From positions 62,001 through 126,000 of the forward strand of contig NZ_JAIQDJ010000001.1 in assembly GCF_020034655.1 (NCBI RefSeq): a stretch of 64,000 bases of DNA, read 5' to 3'. This stretch comes from Thermomonas beijingensis. GTDB taxonomy: Bacteria; Pseudomonadota; Gammaproteobacteria; Xanthomonadales; Xanthomonadaceae. This document shows positions 48,801 through 57,807 of this stretch, piece by piece. The notes beneath the pieces are model-generated. The model was not told where the DNA came from, searched no databases, and saw only the letters and a list, made by a program, of their open reading frames with translations. The translations under genes were made by a program, and so were the position numbers. Each line of letters begins with the position of its first letter. Positions within the stretch are counted from its first letter, which is position 1.

Positions 48801-48848
48801 CTGCTGCCGGCGGACAAGCCGAAAAAGCCCGCGCGCAAGCGCGGCTGA
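45834..48848 (+). CDS. Single-chain type IIL restriction-modification enzyme (MmeI-like)
   Basis: 1004 residues combining cleavage, methylation and target recognition. The N-terminal nuclease site is D66-x9-E76-x-K78 (DVFWPRVML, then AEHK), the exact spacing of MmeI. A helical connector precedes the gamma-class adenine methyltransferase with LDPACGCGNF (D358) and NPPF (479-482). The target-recognition domain (about 580-830) includes FFAHRTFRWNNEARG; a helical C-terminus follows. AGGAGG precedes ATG 45834. Two in-frame insertions derived from dispersed repeats are present (about residues 525-555 and 860-895). They keep the frame, but their effect on activity is unknown. Confidence 0.88.
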   Translation: MPLSLNEIRERARAFAKEWAGETSERAEAQSFWNDFFNVFGVKRRSVAIYEQKAKRFSGSQHGRIDVFWPRVMLAEHKSAGVDLDAAYEQATDYFAGLTENERPQYILVSDFRSFRLYDLEGDTMPVAFALAQLHKQIGRFGFISGYQTRSYKEEDPVNVQAAERMGRLHDALKAAGYDGHALELLLVRLLFCLFADDTGIFPRQSFHELIAQRTSEDGADLGLWVGRIFQVLNTPPEKRQTTLDEQLAELPYVNGRLFEELLPLADFNAQMRGLLLDASTLDWSRISPAIFGSMFQSVMDAKARRNLGAHYTSEKNILKLIGPLFLDGLKAELDKAGNDTRKLAQLHRKLASLTFLDPACGCGNFLVIAYRELRALELEILKRQFATQQSVLAHVQDHVLVDVDQFHGIEIEEFPAQIAQVAMWLMDHQMNLRVSEQFGENVVRLPLKKSATIVHGNALRIDWNTVVPAERLHYILGNPPFIGSKLMTADQREDLLAVAGGLKGAGVLDFVSAWYLKAADYIRQADALARHSRESGPLLTDERLSHRSSLEESAGGIRVAFVSTNSICQGEQVGVLWGEMLRRGCRIFFAHRTFRWNNEARGVAAVHCVIVGFARGEVAPKQLFDYEDIAGEPHRLLADNINPYLVDAADVLLPTRNKPLCNVPEIGIGNKPIDGGNYLFTTEERDAFIAREPAAAAWFRRWLGSDEFINGWERWCLWLGDCPPSTLRAMPEVLKRVEAVRALRKASPSAPTQKLAETPTRFHVENIPDDNYLVIPEVSSERRSFIPIGFMSPETLASNKLRIFPHATPYDFGILTSTMHMAWTRYTSGRLKSDFQYSVNIVYNNFPWPEVPRAPHKSDSRLRGNDEQKEGRNDEQEERGIAEQGERGNDAQAAPAQGGQGHKHRAAIEAAAQAVLDARAQFEGATLADLYDPLTMPPALVKAHAALDKAVDAAYLAAEKAAGRKPPKLTTDAERVAFLFERYQALTSLLPADKPKKPARKRG
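47425..47470. repeat. REP-like repeat plus palindrome inside the type IIL gene
   Basis: GTCATTCCCGCGAAAGCGGG at 47425-47444 matches the intergenic repeat at 174. It is followed by the perfect palindrome GACAGACG-AA-CGTCTGTC (47453-47470). In frame it encodes RHSRESGPLLTDERLSH, a stretch not expected between the methyltransferase motifs. Confidence 0.75.
48411..48522. repeat. REP-like repeat expanded into four 24-bp tandem units inside the type IIL gene
   Basis: GATTCCCGCC and GCGGGAATGAC (48411-48434) form the dispersed hairpin repeat. From 48427 four 24-bp units follow, starting at 48427, 48451, 48475 and 48499 and decaying in similarity. They encode GNDEQKEG, RNDEQEER, GIAEQGER and GNDAQAAP. 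The 24-bp period preserves the reading frame. Confidence 0.8.
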
Positions 48849-48927
48849 CCCGGCTGGGGCCGCAGCCAACGGGCGCCGTGCAGCGCTACGCTAGGGCCTG
48901 GACGGGCGAGGAACAGGAGGGCTTCCC

Positions 48928-49374
48928 ATGACGGCTCCATCGGGCTGGTTGCTGTGGGCGCTGCTGTCGGCGTGCTTCGCGGCATTGACCGCGATCTTCG
49001 CCAAGGTGGGCATCCGCGGCGTCGATTCGGACTTCGCGACGCTGCTCCGGACGGTGTTCATCCTGGGGGTGCTGGCGCCGTTCGTGTGGCTGACCGGGAA
49101 GTGGACCAATCCGCTGTCGCTGTCCGCCAAAACGGTGCTGTTCCTGGCGCTGTCGGCGCTGGCCACGGGCGCGTCGTGGGTGTGCTACTTCCGCGCGCTG
49201 CAGCTGGGCCATGCGTCGCAGGTGGCGCCCATCGACAAGCTGAGCGTGGTGCTGGTGGCGGTCTTCGCGTATGCGTTGCTGGGCGAGCGGCCGGCGGTGC
49301 AGGAATGGCTGGGCATCGCGCTGGTCGCCGCCGGGGTGCTGTTGATCGCGCTGCACAAGGCACCCGCCGCCTGA
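48928..49374 (+). CDS. EamA-family small transporter
   Basis: 148 residues, five hydrophobic helices: a single EamA unit where standard DMT transporters have two. Typical sequence LSACFAALTAIFAKVGIRGVDSDFATLLRT and PIDKLSVVLVAVFAYALLGERP. Such half-size proteins are thought to dimerise. AGGAGG precedes ATG 48928. Substrate unknown. GC content is higher than in the genes beyond 50.6 kb. Confidence 0.88.
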   Translation: MTAPSGWLLWALLSACFAALTAIFAKVGIRGVDSDFATLLRTVFILGVLAPFVWLTGKWTNPLSLSAKTVLFLALSALATGASWVCYFRALQLGHASQVAPIDKLSVVLVAVFAYALLGERPAVQEWLGIALVAAGVLLIALHKAPAA

Positions 49375-49464
49375 GCGGTACCCGCAAGGCTGTGTTCTGC
49401 GGGTGTGCTTGATGCATCGCCGCCGTGCAATACATAGTCGGCGATTGTCTGTTGGAGATCTGCC

Positions 49465-50583
49465 ATGGCGCGGTTGTTCACCCCTGTTTCGTTCGGGCCG
49501 CTCACGCTGGCCAACCGCATCGTGGTCGCGCCCATGTGCCAGTACGCCAGCAGCGAGGGCCGGGCCAACGACTGGCACGTGCAGCACTGGGGCACGCTGT
49601 CCCAGTCGGGGGCTGGTCTGCTGCTGACCGAAGCCACGGCCGTGGTGCCGGAGGGCCGCATCAGCTGGGCCGACCTCGGTCTCTATGACGATGCCTGCGA
49701 AGCCGCGTTCGCGCAGGCGCTGGCCAGCGTGCGGCGCTGGTCGCCGATGCCGGTGGGCGTGCAGCTGGCGCACGCCGGGCGCAAGGCCTCCACCCATCGG
49801 CCGTGGGAGCACGGTGGCGGCGCGATCGCGCCGGGGGCGACGCACGGCTGGCAGGTGGTGGCGCCGTCCGCGCTGCCCTATGCGGAGCACGACCCGCTGC
49901 CGGCGGCGCTGGACGCTGCGGGCATCGCACGCGTGGTGCAGGCCTTCGCCGGCGCTGCGCGGCGCGCCGCGCGGCTGGGGCTGGACGCCATCGAGCTCCA
50001 CGCGGCGCACGGCTACCTGCTGCACCAGTTCCTGTCGCCACTCAGCAACCGCCGCGAAGACGGCTACGGCGGTCCGCTGGCGCACCGCATGCGGCTGCTG
50101 CTGGAGGTGTTCGACGCGGTCCGCGCGGTGGTGCCGGCCACGATGGCGGTGGGCGTGCGGATCTCCGCCACCGACTGGGTGGACGGCGGCTGGGACCTGC
50201 CGCAGAGCATCGCGCTGGCGCGTGCGCTGGAGGCCCACGGCTGCCACTTCATCCACGTCTCCAGCGGCGGCCTGCATCCGGCCCAGAAGATCGCCGTGGG
50301 GCCGGGCTACCAGTTGCCGTTCGCCACGGCGATCCGCCGCGAGGTTGCCATGCCGGTGCTCGGCGTGGGCCTGATCACCACCCCGGCGCAGGCCGAGGCC
50401 GCGCTAGAGCAGGGGCAGACCGATGCGATCGCGCTGGCCCGCGCGATGCTCTACGATCCGCGTTGGCCATGGCACGCCGCTGCCGCGTTGGGCGCGACGG
50501 TGGGCACGTCGCCGCGCTTCCTGCGCGCGTTGCCGCATGGCTTGCCGCCGCTGCTGGTGCCCGCTACTGGCACGGCCGACTGA
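49465..50583 (+). CDS. NADH:flavin oxidoreductase, old yellow enzyme family (YqjM/XenA type)
   Basis: 372 residues, FMN-dependent ene-reductase acting on activated alkenes or nitro compounds. [11 protein letters not shown] (the Cys of YqjM-type enzymes), [36 protein letters not shown] and GVGLIT are the flavin and active-site motifs. GGAGAT precedes ATG 49465. Notably GC-rich. A short space follows before the dioxygenase homologue, so they may be co-transcribed. Confidence 0.93.
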   Translation: MARLFTPVSFGPLTLANRIVVAPMCQYASSEGRANDWHVQHWGTLSQSGAGLLLTEATAVVPEGRISWADLGLYDDACEAAFAQALASVRRWSPMPVGVQLAHAGRKASTHRPWEHGGGAIAPGATHGWQVVAPSALPYAEHDPLPAALDAAGIARVVQAFAGAARRAARLGLDAIELHAAHGYLLHQFLSPLSNRREDGYGGPLAHRMRLLLEVFDAVRAVVPATMAVGVRISATDWVDGGWDLPQSIALARALEAHGCHFIHVSSGGLHPAQKIAVGPGYQLPFATAIRREVAMPVLGVGLITTPAQAEAALEQGQTDAIALARAMLYDPRWPWHAAAALGATVGTSPRFLRALPHGLPPLLVPATGTAD

Positions 50584-50608
50584 ATCCCGATTCCGAAGGT
50601 GTTCCAAC

Positions 50609-51391
50609 ATGGCCAAGTCCGCACTGATGCCCGCCGTATTTTTGGGCCACGGCAGCCCGATGAACGCGTTGCAACACAACCGCTATACCGAAGCGTGGCG
50701 GGCGTTCGGGGAAGCGGTGCCCGCGCCGCGTGCAATCCTGGCGGTGTCGGCGCATTGGTATGTGGATGGGCTGGCGCTGACGGCGATGCCGCAGCCGCGC
50801 ACGATCCATGATTTCGGTGGATTTCCGCAGGCCTTGTTCGATGTGCAATACCCCGCGCCGGGGTTGCCGGCGCTGGCCGAAGAAGTGGCGGATGTGGTGG
50901 CACCGGACTTTGTAGCGGCTGCCGACCATGCAAGTTGGGGGCTGGATCACGGCACCTGGTCGGTGTTGGTGCATGCCTTTCCCAAGGCCGATATCCCGGT
51001 GGTGCAACTGTCGCTGGATGCGCGCAAGCCATTGCAGTGGCATCTGGCGTTGGGCGCGAAACTGGCTGCGCTGCGCGAGCGTGGCGTGTTGATCGTGGGC
51101 AGCGGCAATGTGGTGCACAACTTGCGCGCGGTCGATTGGCACAACCCCGATGGCGCGTTCGATTGGGCGCAGCGGTTCAATGCCGATGCGATGGCGTTGC
51201 TGCAAACGCGCCCGGAGGACAGCCCCACGCTGGCCAGCCATCGCGACTACCGCATGGCGGTGCCCACGCCCGATCACTTCCTGCCGCTGCTGTATATCGC
51301 AGGTCTGGCTGCGGCCGCCAACAGCAAGCCGCACGTGCTGGTGGATGGCTACACCTATGGTGCGTTGTCGATGACCGCGTATGCGGTGTAG
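50609..51391 (+). CDS. ygiD: Extradiol dioxygenase family protein (4,5-DOPA dioxygenase-like, YgiD)
   Basis: 260 residues. Zinc/iron ligands are visible in [15 protein letters not shown] and the partner region [32 protein letters not shown] is the conserved C-terminal part. Matches the class III extradiol dioxygenase family exemplified by YgiD, which opens the ring of DOPA in vitro; the physiological substrate is unknown. Start ATG 50609 with AAGG upstream. Converges on purD with 6 bp between stops. Confidence 0.9.
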   Translation: MAKSALMPAVFLGHGSPMNALQHNRYTEAWRAFGEAVPAPRAILAVSAHWYVDGLALTAMPQPRTIHDFGGFPQALFDVQYPAPGLPALAEEVADVVAPDFVAAADHASWGLDHGTWSVLVHAFPKADIPVVQLSLDARKPLQWHLALGAKLAALRERGVLIVGSGNVVHNLRAVDWHNPDGAFDWAQRFNADAMALLQTRPEDSPTLASHRDYRMAVPTPDHFLPLLYIAGLAAAANSKPHVLVDGYTYGALSMTAYAV

Positions 51392-51397
51392 GCAGGA

Positions 51398-52681
51398 TTA
51401 CACCTCGCGTGCAATCGCCCGCCAGCCGATGTCGTTGCGGTGGAATTCGTTGGCCCAGTGGATCGCGGCAACGCCTGCGTAAGCGGCACGTTGCGCGGCG
51501 TGCACGGTATCACCCAACGCGCACACGCAGAGCACGCGGCCACCCGCGCTGACCACGTTGCCGGCGGCATCTTGCGCGGTGCCGGCGTGGAACACTTTGG
51601 CCGATGCCGGGACGTTGCCAAGGCCGGTAATCACATCGCCGGTGATCGGGGTTTCGGGATACGGTTTGGCCACCATCACCACCCCCAAGGCCGGTTGCGG
51701 GTTCCATTGCGCGTGCACACCCTCCAGTTTGCCGTCGATGGCGGCGTCGAGCAGGTCCAGTAAATCCGACTCCAGCCGCAGCATCACCGGCTGCGTTTCC
51801 GGGTCACCAAAACGCACATTGAATTCGATGACTTTGGGCGCACCGCTGGCATCAATCATCAGCCCGGCGTACAGAAATCCGGTGAATGGAATGCCATCTT
51901 CCAGCATGCCTTGCACGGTGGGGTTGACCACTTCGCGCATCACCCGCGCATGCACCTCGGGCGTCACCACCGGCGCAGGCGAGTACGCGCCCATGCCGCC
52001 GGTGTTGGGTCCGGTGTCGCCATCGAACACGCGCTTGTGGTCTTGCGATGTCGCCATCGGCAGCGCGGTGGTGCCGTCCACCATTGAGATAAAGCTGGCT
52101 TCTTCGCCATCCAGAAATTCTTCAATCACTACCCGTGCGCCGGCATCGCCAAACGCATTGCCTTCCAGCATGTCGCGCACGGCGGCTTCGGCCTCGGCCA
52201 AGGTCATCGCCACAATCACGCCTTTGCCAGCGGCCAGGCCGTCGGCCTTGATCACGATCGGTGCGCCTTTTTCGTGGACATAGGCCAGTGCGGCATCGAG
52301 TTGCGAATGCACGGCGTAGTACGCGGTGGGGATGCCGTGACGGGCCAGGAAATCCTTGGCGTAGGCCTTGCTGCCTTCCAGCTGCGCAGCGGCAGCGGTG
52401 GGGCCGAAGATGCGCAAGGATGCAGCGCGGAAGCGATCCACCACGCCTGCCACCAGCGGCACTTCCGGGCCGACCACGGTCAGCGCCACGGCTTCGTCCT
52501 GCGCCAGCGCAAACAGGCCGTCAATATCGGTGACCTTCACCGCCACGTTGCGGCATTTGTGCTCCGTTGCGGTGCCGGCATTGCCGGGTGCCACCAAGAC
52601 TTCGGTGACGCGCGGTGATTGCGCCAACTTCCATGCCAAGGCGTGTTCGCGGCCGCCGGAACCGATGACGAGAATTTTCAT
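51398..52681 (-). CDS. purD: Phosphoribosylamine--glycine ligase (GAR synthetase)
   Basis: Second step of purine synthesis: ATP-dependent joining of phosphoribosylamine and glycine. 427 residues starting [22 protein letters not shown]-grasp region with [35 protein letters not shown] carries the metal ligands. ATG 52681 is chosen; the upstream reading runs through the intergenic repeat. Follows purH in the same direction, separated by a repeat element. Confidence 0.97.
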   Translation of the reverse strand: MKILVIGSGGREHALAWKLAQSPRVTEVLVAPGNAGTATEHKCRNVAVKVTDIDGLFALAQDEAVALTVVGPEVPLVAGVVDRFRAASLRIFGPTAAAAQLEGSKAYAKDFLARHGIPTAYYAVHSQLDAALAYVHEKGAPIVIKADGLAAGKGVIVAMTLAEAEAAVRDMLEGNAFGDAGARVVIEEFLDGEEASFISMVDGTTALPMATSQDHKRVFDGDTGPNTGGMGAYSPAPVVTPEVHARVMREVVNPTVQGMLEDGIPFTGFLYAGLMIDASGAPKVIEFNVRFGDPETQPVMLRLESDLLDLLDAAIDGKLEGVHAQWNPQPALGVVMVAKPYPETPITGDVITGLGNVPASAKVFHAGTAQDAAGNVVSAGGRVLCVCALGDTVHAAQRAAYAGVAAIHWANEFHRNDIGWRAIAREV

Positions 52682-52705
52682 GCGAGAAGGCTCCTGTTGG
52701 GAAAG

Positions 52706-52818
52706 CCCCTCTCCTGCTGGGAGAGGGGTTGGGGTGAGGGTTCGGAGCACCCCGATGCAGGTGTTTCACCGAGCCCTCATCCGGCGCTACGCGCCACCTT
52801 CTCCCGGTGGGAGAAGGG
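52706..52818. repeat. Paired palindromic intergenic repeat (BIME-like) between purH and purD
   Basis: Two related hairpin units face each other: CCCCTCTCC/GGGAGAGGGG with GGTGAGGG on one side (52706-52740), and CCCTCATCC with CTTCTCCC/GGGAGAAGGG on the other (52774-52818). Such inverted pairs are dispersed in xanthomonad and other proteobacterial genomes and can stabilise upstream mRNA or lower downstream expression. Confidence 0.8.
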
Positions 52819-52825
52819 AGAGACA

Positions 52826-54427
52826 TCAATGCCGGAAATGCCGCACGCCGGTGAACACCATCGCGATGCCGTGTTCGTTGGCGGCTTCGATCACTTCCGC
52901 ATCGCGCATCGAGCCGCCGGGCTGGATCACTGCCTGGATGCCGGCCTCAGCCGCCGCGTCGATGCCGTCGCGGAACGGGAAGAAGGCATCGGACGCCATC
53001 ACCGACCCGGGCACCACCAGCCCCGCATCCACCGCCTTGATGCCGGCGATGCGCGCCGAATACACGCGGCTCATCTGCCCCGCGCCGACGCCAATGGTGC
53101 GGCTGTCTTTGGCATAGACGATGGCGTTGGATTTGACGAATTTGGCCACCTTCCATGCGAACAGCAGGTCGGTGAACTGCGCGTCGGTCGGGGCCAGCTT
53201 CGTCACCACCTTCAGTTCGTCGCGGGTCACCACGCGGGCATCGGCGGTTTGCAGCAACATGCCGGAGTTCACCCGCTTGCTGTCGATAAAGCCGGGTGAC
53301 GGCGGTGCCAGCGGGATGCGCAGCACGCGCACATTGGCTTTCTTTTTCGCATAGGCCAGTGCGGCGTCGTCATAGTCGGGCGCAATCAACACTTCAACGA
53401 ATTGGCGATCCAGAATGGTCTTGCAGGTGGCACCATCGAGCTTGGTATTGAAGGCGAGGATGCCGCCGAATGCGCTGGTGGGGTCGGTGGCGTAAGCGGC
53501 TTCGTAGCTGTCACCGCAGCCGCTGCCCACCGCCACGCCGCAGGGGTTGGCGTGCTTGACGATGACGCAGGCCGGCGCATCGAACTGGCGCACGCATTCC
53601 CACGCCGCATCGCTATCGGCAATGTTGTTGTAGCTCAGTTCCTTGCCCTGCAATTGGGTGAAGGTCGCCAGCGAACCGGGCGCGGGGGACAGGTCGCGGT
53701 AGAACGCGGCTTGTTGGTGCGGGTTTTCGCCATAGCGCAGATCCATCACCTTGATGAAGCTGCCATTGGCTTGTTGCGGGAAGGCGCTGCGCTGCGGCAC
53801 CGCTTGCGCGGCATCGGTGATGGCGGAGAGATAGCTGCTGATCGCCGCGTCGTATTGCGCCACGCGATTGAACGCGGCCACCGACCATGCAAAGCGCGTC
53901 TGCGCGGACAATGCGCCGTCGTGTTCGCTCAGTTCAGCCAGCAACGCCGCGTATTGCGAAGGATCGGTGACGACCGCCACGCGGGCAAAATTCTTGGCGG
54001 CACTGCGCAGCATCGCCGGGCCGCCGATGTCGATGTTTTCCACCGCATCGGCCAGTGTGCAATCGGCGCGCGCGGTTACCGCTTCAAACGGATACAGGTT
54101 GAGCACCAGCAAGTCGATTTTGCCGATCCCGTGTGCGGCCATCACCGCGTCGTCCAGGCCTGCACGGCCCAGCAAGCCGCCGTGCACCAGCGGGTGCAGG
54201 GTCTTGACCCGGCCGTCCATCATTTCCGGAAAACCGGTCACGTCGCTGACGTCTTGCACGGCAAGTCCGGCATCGCGGATGGCGTTGGCGGTGCCGCCGG
54301 TGGACAGCAATTCCACGCCGCGCTGCGCCAGCGCCCTGGCGAGTTCGATCAGGCCGGTTTTATCGGAAACGGAGAGCAGGGCGCGGCGCACGGGCACGGC
54401 CGAGCCGTCGAAACGGGGGGCAGTCAT
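52826..54427 (-). CDS. purH: Bifunctional AICAR transformylase/IMP cyclohydrolase
   Basis: Last two steps of IMP synthesis. 533 residues: N-terminal cyclohydrolase domain ([48 protein letters not shown]) and C-terminal transformylase domain ([34 protein letters not shown]). ATG 54427 ([19 protein letters not shown]) is the plausible start. 53 bp after fis in the same direction. Confidence 0.98.
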   Translation of the reverse strand: MTAPRFDGSAVPVRRALLSVSDKTGLIELARALAQRGVELLSTGGTANAIRDAGLAVQDVSDVTGFPEMMDGRVKTLHPLVHGGLLGRAGLDDAVMAAHGIGKIDLLVLNLYPFEAVTARADCTLADAVENIDIGGPAMLRSAAKNFARVAVVTDPSQYAALLAELSEHDGALSAQTRFAWSVAAFNRVAQYDAAISSYLSAITDAAQAVPQRSAFPQQANGSFIKVMDLRYGENPHQQAAFYRDLSPAPGSLATFTQLQGKELSYNNIADSDAAWECVRQFDAPACVIVKHANPCGVAVGSGCGDSYEAAYATDPTSAFGGILAFNTKLDGATCKTILDRQFVEVLIAPDYDDAALAYAKKKANVRVLRIPLAPPSPGFIDSKRVNSGMLLQTADARVVTRDELKVVTKLAPTDAQFTDLLFAWKVAKFVKSNAIVYAKDSRTIGVGAGQMSRVYSARIAGIKAVDAGLVVPGSVMASDAFFPFRDGIDAAAEAGIQAVIQPGGSMRDAEVIEAANEHGIAMVFTGVRHFRH

Positions 54428-54480
54428 GGGCAGGCACAACAGTGGGGAAGCCGCAATTATAGCGGGCTGCGGCGCTGGCC

Positions 54481-54744
54481 TCAGACGGACAGACCGTAGT
54501 CCTTGAGTTTCTTGCGCAAGGTGGCGCGGTGCAGGCCGAGCATGGCCGCAGCGCGGCTTTGGTTGCCATCGCAATGCTTCAATACCTCCGCAAACAGCGG
54601 AATTTCCAGCTCGCGCAGGGCGATGGTGTACAGATCATCGGTGTCGCAGCCATCCAGATCGCGCAGATAGCGGCGCACGGATGTGGCGACATGCTCGCGC
54701 AAGGGTGCGCGGCCGGTGTCCTGGCGTTGGTCTTGAAGGTTCAA
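54481..54744 (-). CDS. fis: Fis family DNA-binding protein
   Basis: Nucleoid-associated regulator of 87 residues. The C-terminal helix-turn-helix [26 protein letters not shown] is canonical, and the N-terminal dimerisation part includes [16 protein letters not shown]. In enterics fis follows dusB; here it follows the prmA/DUF3426 genes, as in other xanthomonads. The 183-bp gap upstream (54745-54927) contains an AT-rich stretch that probably carries its promoter. Confidence 0.93.
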   Translation of the reverse strand: MNLQDQRQDTGRAPLREHVATSVRRYLRDLDGCDTDDLYTIALRELEIPLFAEVLKHCDGNQSRAAAMLGLHRATLRKKLKDYGLSV

Positions 54745-54927
54745 CGAAACTCCCTCGGTACTGCGCGCATCGGTAACTGGCAGCCGTTGCGGCGGAGGGG
54801 AAGTCTAACGCGATGTGCGGGGTGACGGTGTGTGCTGCTGCGCATTCAGTGAAAATAATTTTTGCCGATGCGGTGTCTGCATACGATTGCAGGGATCGCA
54901 TGCTTGAAATGCCAATGGCAATGCAAC

Positions 54928-55440
54928 TCAATCAAAGCGGAAATCGAAGGCCACCACATCGGGTGCGGGTTCAACAATATCGAATGCGATTTGGCTGGCT
55001 TGATTGGGCGCAAGCTGTGCCACATGCGGTGTCTTGCCCAAGTATTCGGTCGGCAGAAAGCGACGGCTGCCCAAGCTGCGGCCATTGACATCGGTCAGAC
55101 TCAACACCAGGGCTGGCCATGCTTGCGGCCACGCCGCGTCGTTGCGAAAGCTGGCCTGCACGCGCAGCACTCGCGGGTGCTCCGGAAGTGCGATCACATC
55201 GCGCGACAGCATGCTGAACGCGGCCGGTTCATGCCAGGCGGGGAGCTGGCAATGCAAGAGCCTGCAAGTTGCTTCCAGCGTCGGCCGCAGGCCAGCATTG
55301 GCCGCCAACACATCGCGTTGCAGCCAGCCCAATTGCAGCAGCAAGCCCAATGCCAGTGCGCCCAGCCACAGCCACTCACTGCGTCGCCGCGGGGGTGTCT
55401 TCGGGGCATTCCCCAACACGAAACTCGGGGCGTGGTTCAT
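54928..55440 (-). CDS. DUF3426 domain membrane protein without zinc ribbon
   Basis: 170 residues: a short cytoplasmic start, one membrane helix (about 24-40, [17 protein letters not shown]) and a periplasmic DUF3426 domain ([27 protein letters not shown]). Family members usually carry an N-terminal MJ0042 zinc ribbon before the helix; it is absent here, and no CxxC pair is found. The first 4 bp overlap the prmA stop, so the protein is made with PrmA. Function unknown. Confidence 0.85.
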   Translation of the reverse strand: MNHAPSFVLGNAPKTPPRRRSEWLWLGALALGLLLQLGWLQRDVLAANAGLRPTLEATCRLLHCQLPAWHEPAAFSMLSRDVIALPEHPRVLRVQASFRNDAAWPQAWPALVLSLTDVNGRSLGSRRFLPTEYLGKTPHVAQLAPNQASQIAFDIVEPAPDVVAFDFRFD

Positions 55441-56366
55441 GCGATCACCGGCGTGGAGTTGCGGACACCGTCGATGCGCACCCAGTCGTCATCACGTGCG
55501 ACGTGCAGGCGATCAAACCACGGCGCAAAGCGCAGCAGCAGCTCATCTTCTTGCCCACTCAAAATGCCCGACATGGCGATGCGGCCGCCGTTGGCGACGC
55601 GTGCCGCCAAGGTTTCGGCCAAGGCATCCAATGCAGTGGCGAGGATATTGGCGACGACGATGGGATAGCGCGCAATCGGTTCGTCTTGTGGCAAAAACAC
55701 ATCAATCTGCACGCCGTTGCGCTGTGCATTGTCGCTGGTGGCGATGATGGCCTGGGGGTCGTTGTCCACACCGACGGCACGCGCCGCACCCAGTTTCAGT
55801 GCGGCCAAGGCAAGGATGCCGCTGCCGCAACCAAAGTCGAGTACCGGTTGTGCTTGCAATACGCCGCTGGTCGCCAAATCATCCAGCCAGCGCAGGCACA
55901 GCGCGGTGGTGGGGTGCGTCCCCGAACCGAATGCCAGGCCGGGATCGAGGCGGATGATGGCGGCGTCGGCGGCGTCTGCACCCTCGGGGAGTGCGTGATT
56001 CCACGGCACGATGAAGGTGCGCTGGCCAAACTGCATCGGGTGAAAGGTGTCCAGCCATGCGCGTTCCCAATCCTGATCCGGGATGATTTCAAAGCGCGCC
56101 TGCGACCAGTCCAGTTCGGGGTCGAAAGCTTCCAGCGCGGCCAGCAGCAGCAGCGGGTCAACATCGACGGGAAACAGTGCGGTCAGGGTCATGTCATCCC
56201 ATAGCGGCAACTCGCCCACGCCGGGCTCGAAAATGGCCTGCTCGTCGGCAGCATCCAGATGCGCGTCCTGCAAGGTCACGGCGAGTGCCCCCACATCTTC
56301 CAGCGCGCGATCCACGCGCGGGTGCAGGGCTTCGGTACAGGGCAGCGAGAGTTGCAGATAAGGCAT
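55437..56366 (-). CDS. prmA: Ribosomal protein L11 methyltransferase
   Basis: Trimethylates lysines and the N-terminus of L11. 309 residues with substrate domain [30 protein letters not shown], the linker [15 protein letters not shown] and SAM-binding motif [19 protein letters not shown]. Start ATG 56366 matches homologues, but it follows a terminator hairpin directly with no ribosome site. ATG 56396, ten codons earlier and inside the hairpin, is the alternative. Confidence 0.95.
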   Translation of the reverse strand: MPYLQLSLPCTEALHPRVDRALEDVGALAVTLQDAHLDAADEQAIFEPGVGELPLWDDMTLTALFPVDVDPLLLLAALEAFDPELDWSQARFEIIPDQDWERAWLDTFHPMQFGQRTFIVPWNHALPEGADAADAAIIRLDPGLAFGSGTHPTTALCLRWLDDLATSGVLQAQPVLDFGCGSGILALAALKLGAARAVGVDNDPQAIIATSDNAQRNGVQIDVFLPQDEPIARYPIVVANILATALDALAETLAARVANGGRIAMSGILSGQEDELLLRFAPWFDRLHVARDDDWVRIDGVRNSTPVIA

Positions 56367-56367
56367 G

Positions 56368-56398
56368 GAAAAATGGGGCGGTGATGGCCGCCCCATTC
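56368..56398 (-). terminator. Hairpin terminator touching the prmA start
   Basis: On the minus strand AATGGGGCGG, a six-base loop and CCGCCCCATT are followed by a T-run ending 2 bp before the prmA ATG. It would end the transcript of the secreted-protein gene and could also mask prmA translation. Confidence 0.75.
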
Positions 56399-56426
56399 TC
56401 GCAGCTTCAGTGGCCCGCGGGCGAAC

Positions 56427-57737
56427 TCAACCGCCCAAAATGCCTTTCAGCAGGCCTTTCATCCCCGGCCGCTTCTGCGGCTGTTGTGGCTGCTGGCCGT
56501 CACCTTGATCTTCCTGCATCTGTTGGCCGCCGAAATTCATCCCCAGCATGGAAAAGGCGGTGGATTTGGCGCGCAGGCGCACGCTCCATTCCGGATTCCA
56601 TGGCTGTTTGGGGTCGGCCGGCTTGGGCGGATAGGTGATCCAGCTTTCCGGGCCGTAGGCGGTCATCATCAAGATACTGGGAACCGGCTGGCCGCCACCT
56701 TGGCTGGCAAAGATGCCTTTGGGAATGGTGCAGTTGGTGGCTGCGGCCGACATCAGGACTTTCTGTTTCTGCCATTTTTCGATCTGGCTGCCGCTGAGAT
56801 AGGCATGCAGCTCGCTGCCGGCACCGGGCACGTCGGCGCTGCTCCAGATCACCATTTCGATAGAGCTTTGACTCTTCATGTTGGTGTGCACGCCGGTGAT
56901 GAAATACCCGCGTGCGCGGCTGACCGACGGCCAGCTGAGGTCGATCGCATCGGTCAATTCGCCTTGCGAGCGCAGCATCAACTTGGGCATGAAATCGGCG
57001 TCTTGCTGCACCTGGAATTTCATCGACGCCGGAATGCCATCGCCGGTGATTTGGTGATCGCCGGCCAAGCGCGCACCGCTGGGCACTTGCTTGCCGTATT
57101 GGCGGTTGGGCCAATACACGTAGCCGGGCTGCAGGTCGATGTCGCGATCGGGCACATACAAGCCCTTGGACAGACTGCCGCTGCTTTGAACTTCAATCCC
57201 CTGCATGCCGGCCATGCCAGCCCGCGGGTCGACCGTCTTGTTGCCACCTTTGACCTTGAACGTGGCTACTTTGGGTTGGCCCGGACGCACCGTGGCACTG
57301 CAGCCCCAGTATTCGGAAATCTTGACCTCGATATCGGGCACCTTGCCGGGGGTGCTTTCCCCCTTTTCAGAGTGGCTGGGTTCGACTGGAATCAAGGTCA
57401 GCGATTTGCCGAGATTCAGGCCGGATGGAATCAGGTCCTGTGCTTCCACCCCCGGTTTGAGCGTGTTGTGCAGGGCGATATCGAGGTATTGCCCGGTCAG
57501 GCCTGCATGCCGCGCGGTGGGGTAGGTGGGCTTGCTGGTATCGGCCCCGCCCATGCGGCGCGCCATGAAGCCGCCCAGGCCGCCCAGCATCCCGCCCATG
57601 TCCGGCATCCCGGCCATATTGTGGGTGGCCACATCAATGAAGAGATTGGTCGGCGGCGTCTTGCCCTGTTGGCTGGCCGCTGGTAACGCCAGCAGAGTGC
57701 AGGACAGGGCTAGGTACAGGGTGTGGCGACGACGCAT
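56427..57737 (-). CDS. Secreted protein of unknown function
   Basis: 436 residues with a clear signal peptide (about 1-22, LYLALSCTLLALPAAS-Q). No known domain recognised. The mature protein has a Met/Gly-rich segment (MAGMPDMGGMLGGLGGFMARRMGG, about 41-64), a beta-rich middle with ISEYWGCSATVRPGQPK, and a Gln-rich C-terminus ending KRPGMKGLLKGILGG. Likely periplasmic or outer-membrane-associated. Similar proteins appear confined to xanthomonads, though I cannot confirm this here. Monocistronic, with its own terminator. Confidence 0.7.
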   Translation of the reverse strand: MRRRHTLYLALSCTLLALPAASQQGKTPPTNLFIDVATHNMAGMPDMGGMLGGLGGFMARRMGGADTSKPTYPTARHAGLTGQYLDIALHNTLKPGVEAQDLIPSGLNLGKSLTLIPVEPSHSEKGESTPGKVPDIEVKISEYWGCSATVRPGQPKVATFKVKGGNKTVDPRAGMAGMQGIEVQSSGSLSKGLYVPDRDIDLQPGYVYWPNRQYGKQVPSGARLAGDHQITGDGIPASMKFQVQQDADFMPKLMLRSQGELTDAIDLSWPSVSRARGYFITGVHTNMKSQSSIEMVIWSSADVPGAGSELHAYLSGSQIEKWQKQKVLMSAAATNCTIPKGIFASQGGGQPVPSILMMTAYGPESWITYPPKPADPKQPWNPEWSVRLRAKSTAFSMLGMNFGGQQMQEDQGDGQQPQQPQKRPGMKGLLKGILGG

Positions 57738-57807
57738 GACAAACTCCGATCCGGGGACTGATCTTCACTGTAGCGAAAATCAGCCCGCAAACCGGCCATG
57801 CTTGCAT

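Noticed and set aside
48886-50277. 463-residue minus-strand open frame
   Set aside because: Covers both EamA and old yellow enzyme genes in antisense; composition is a GC artefact.
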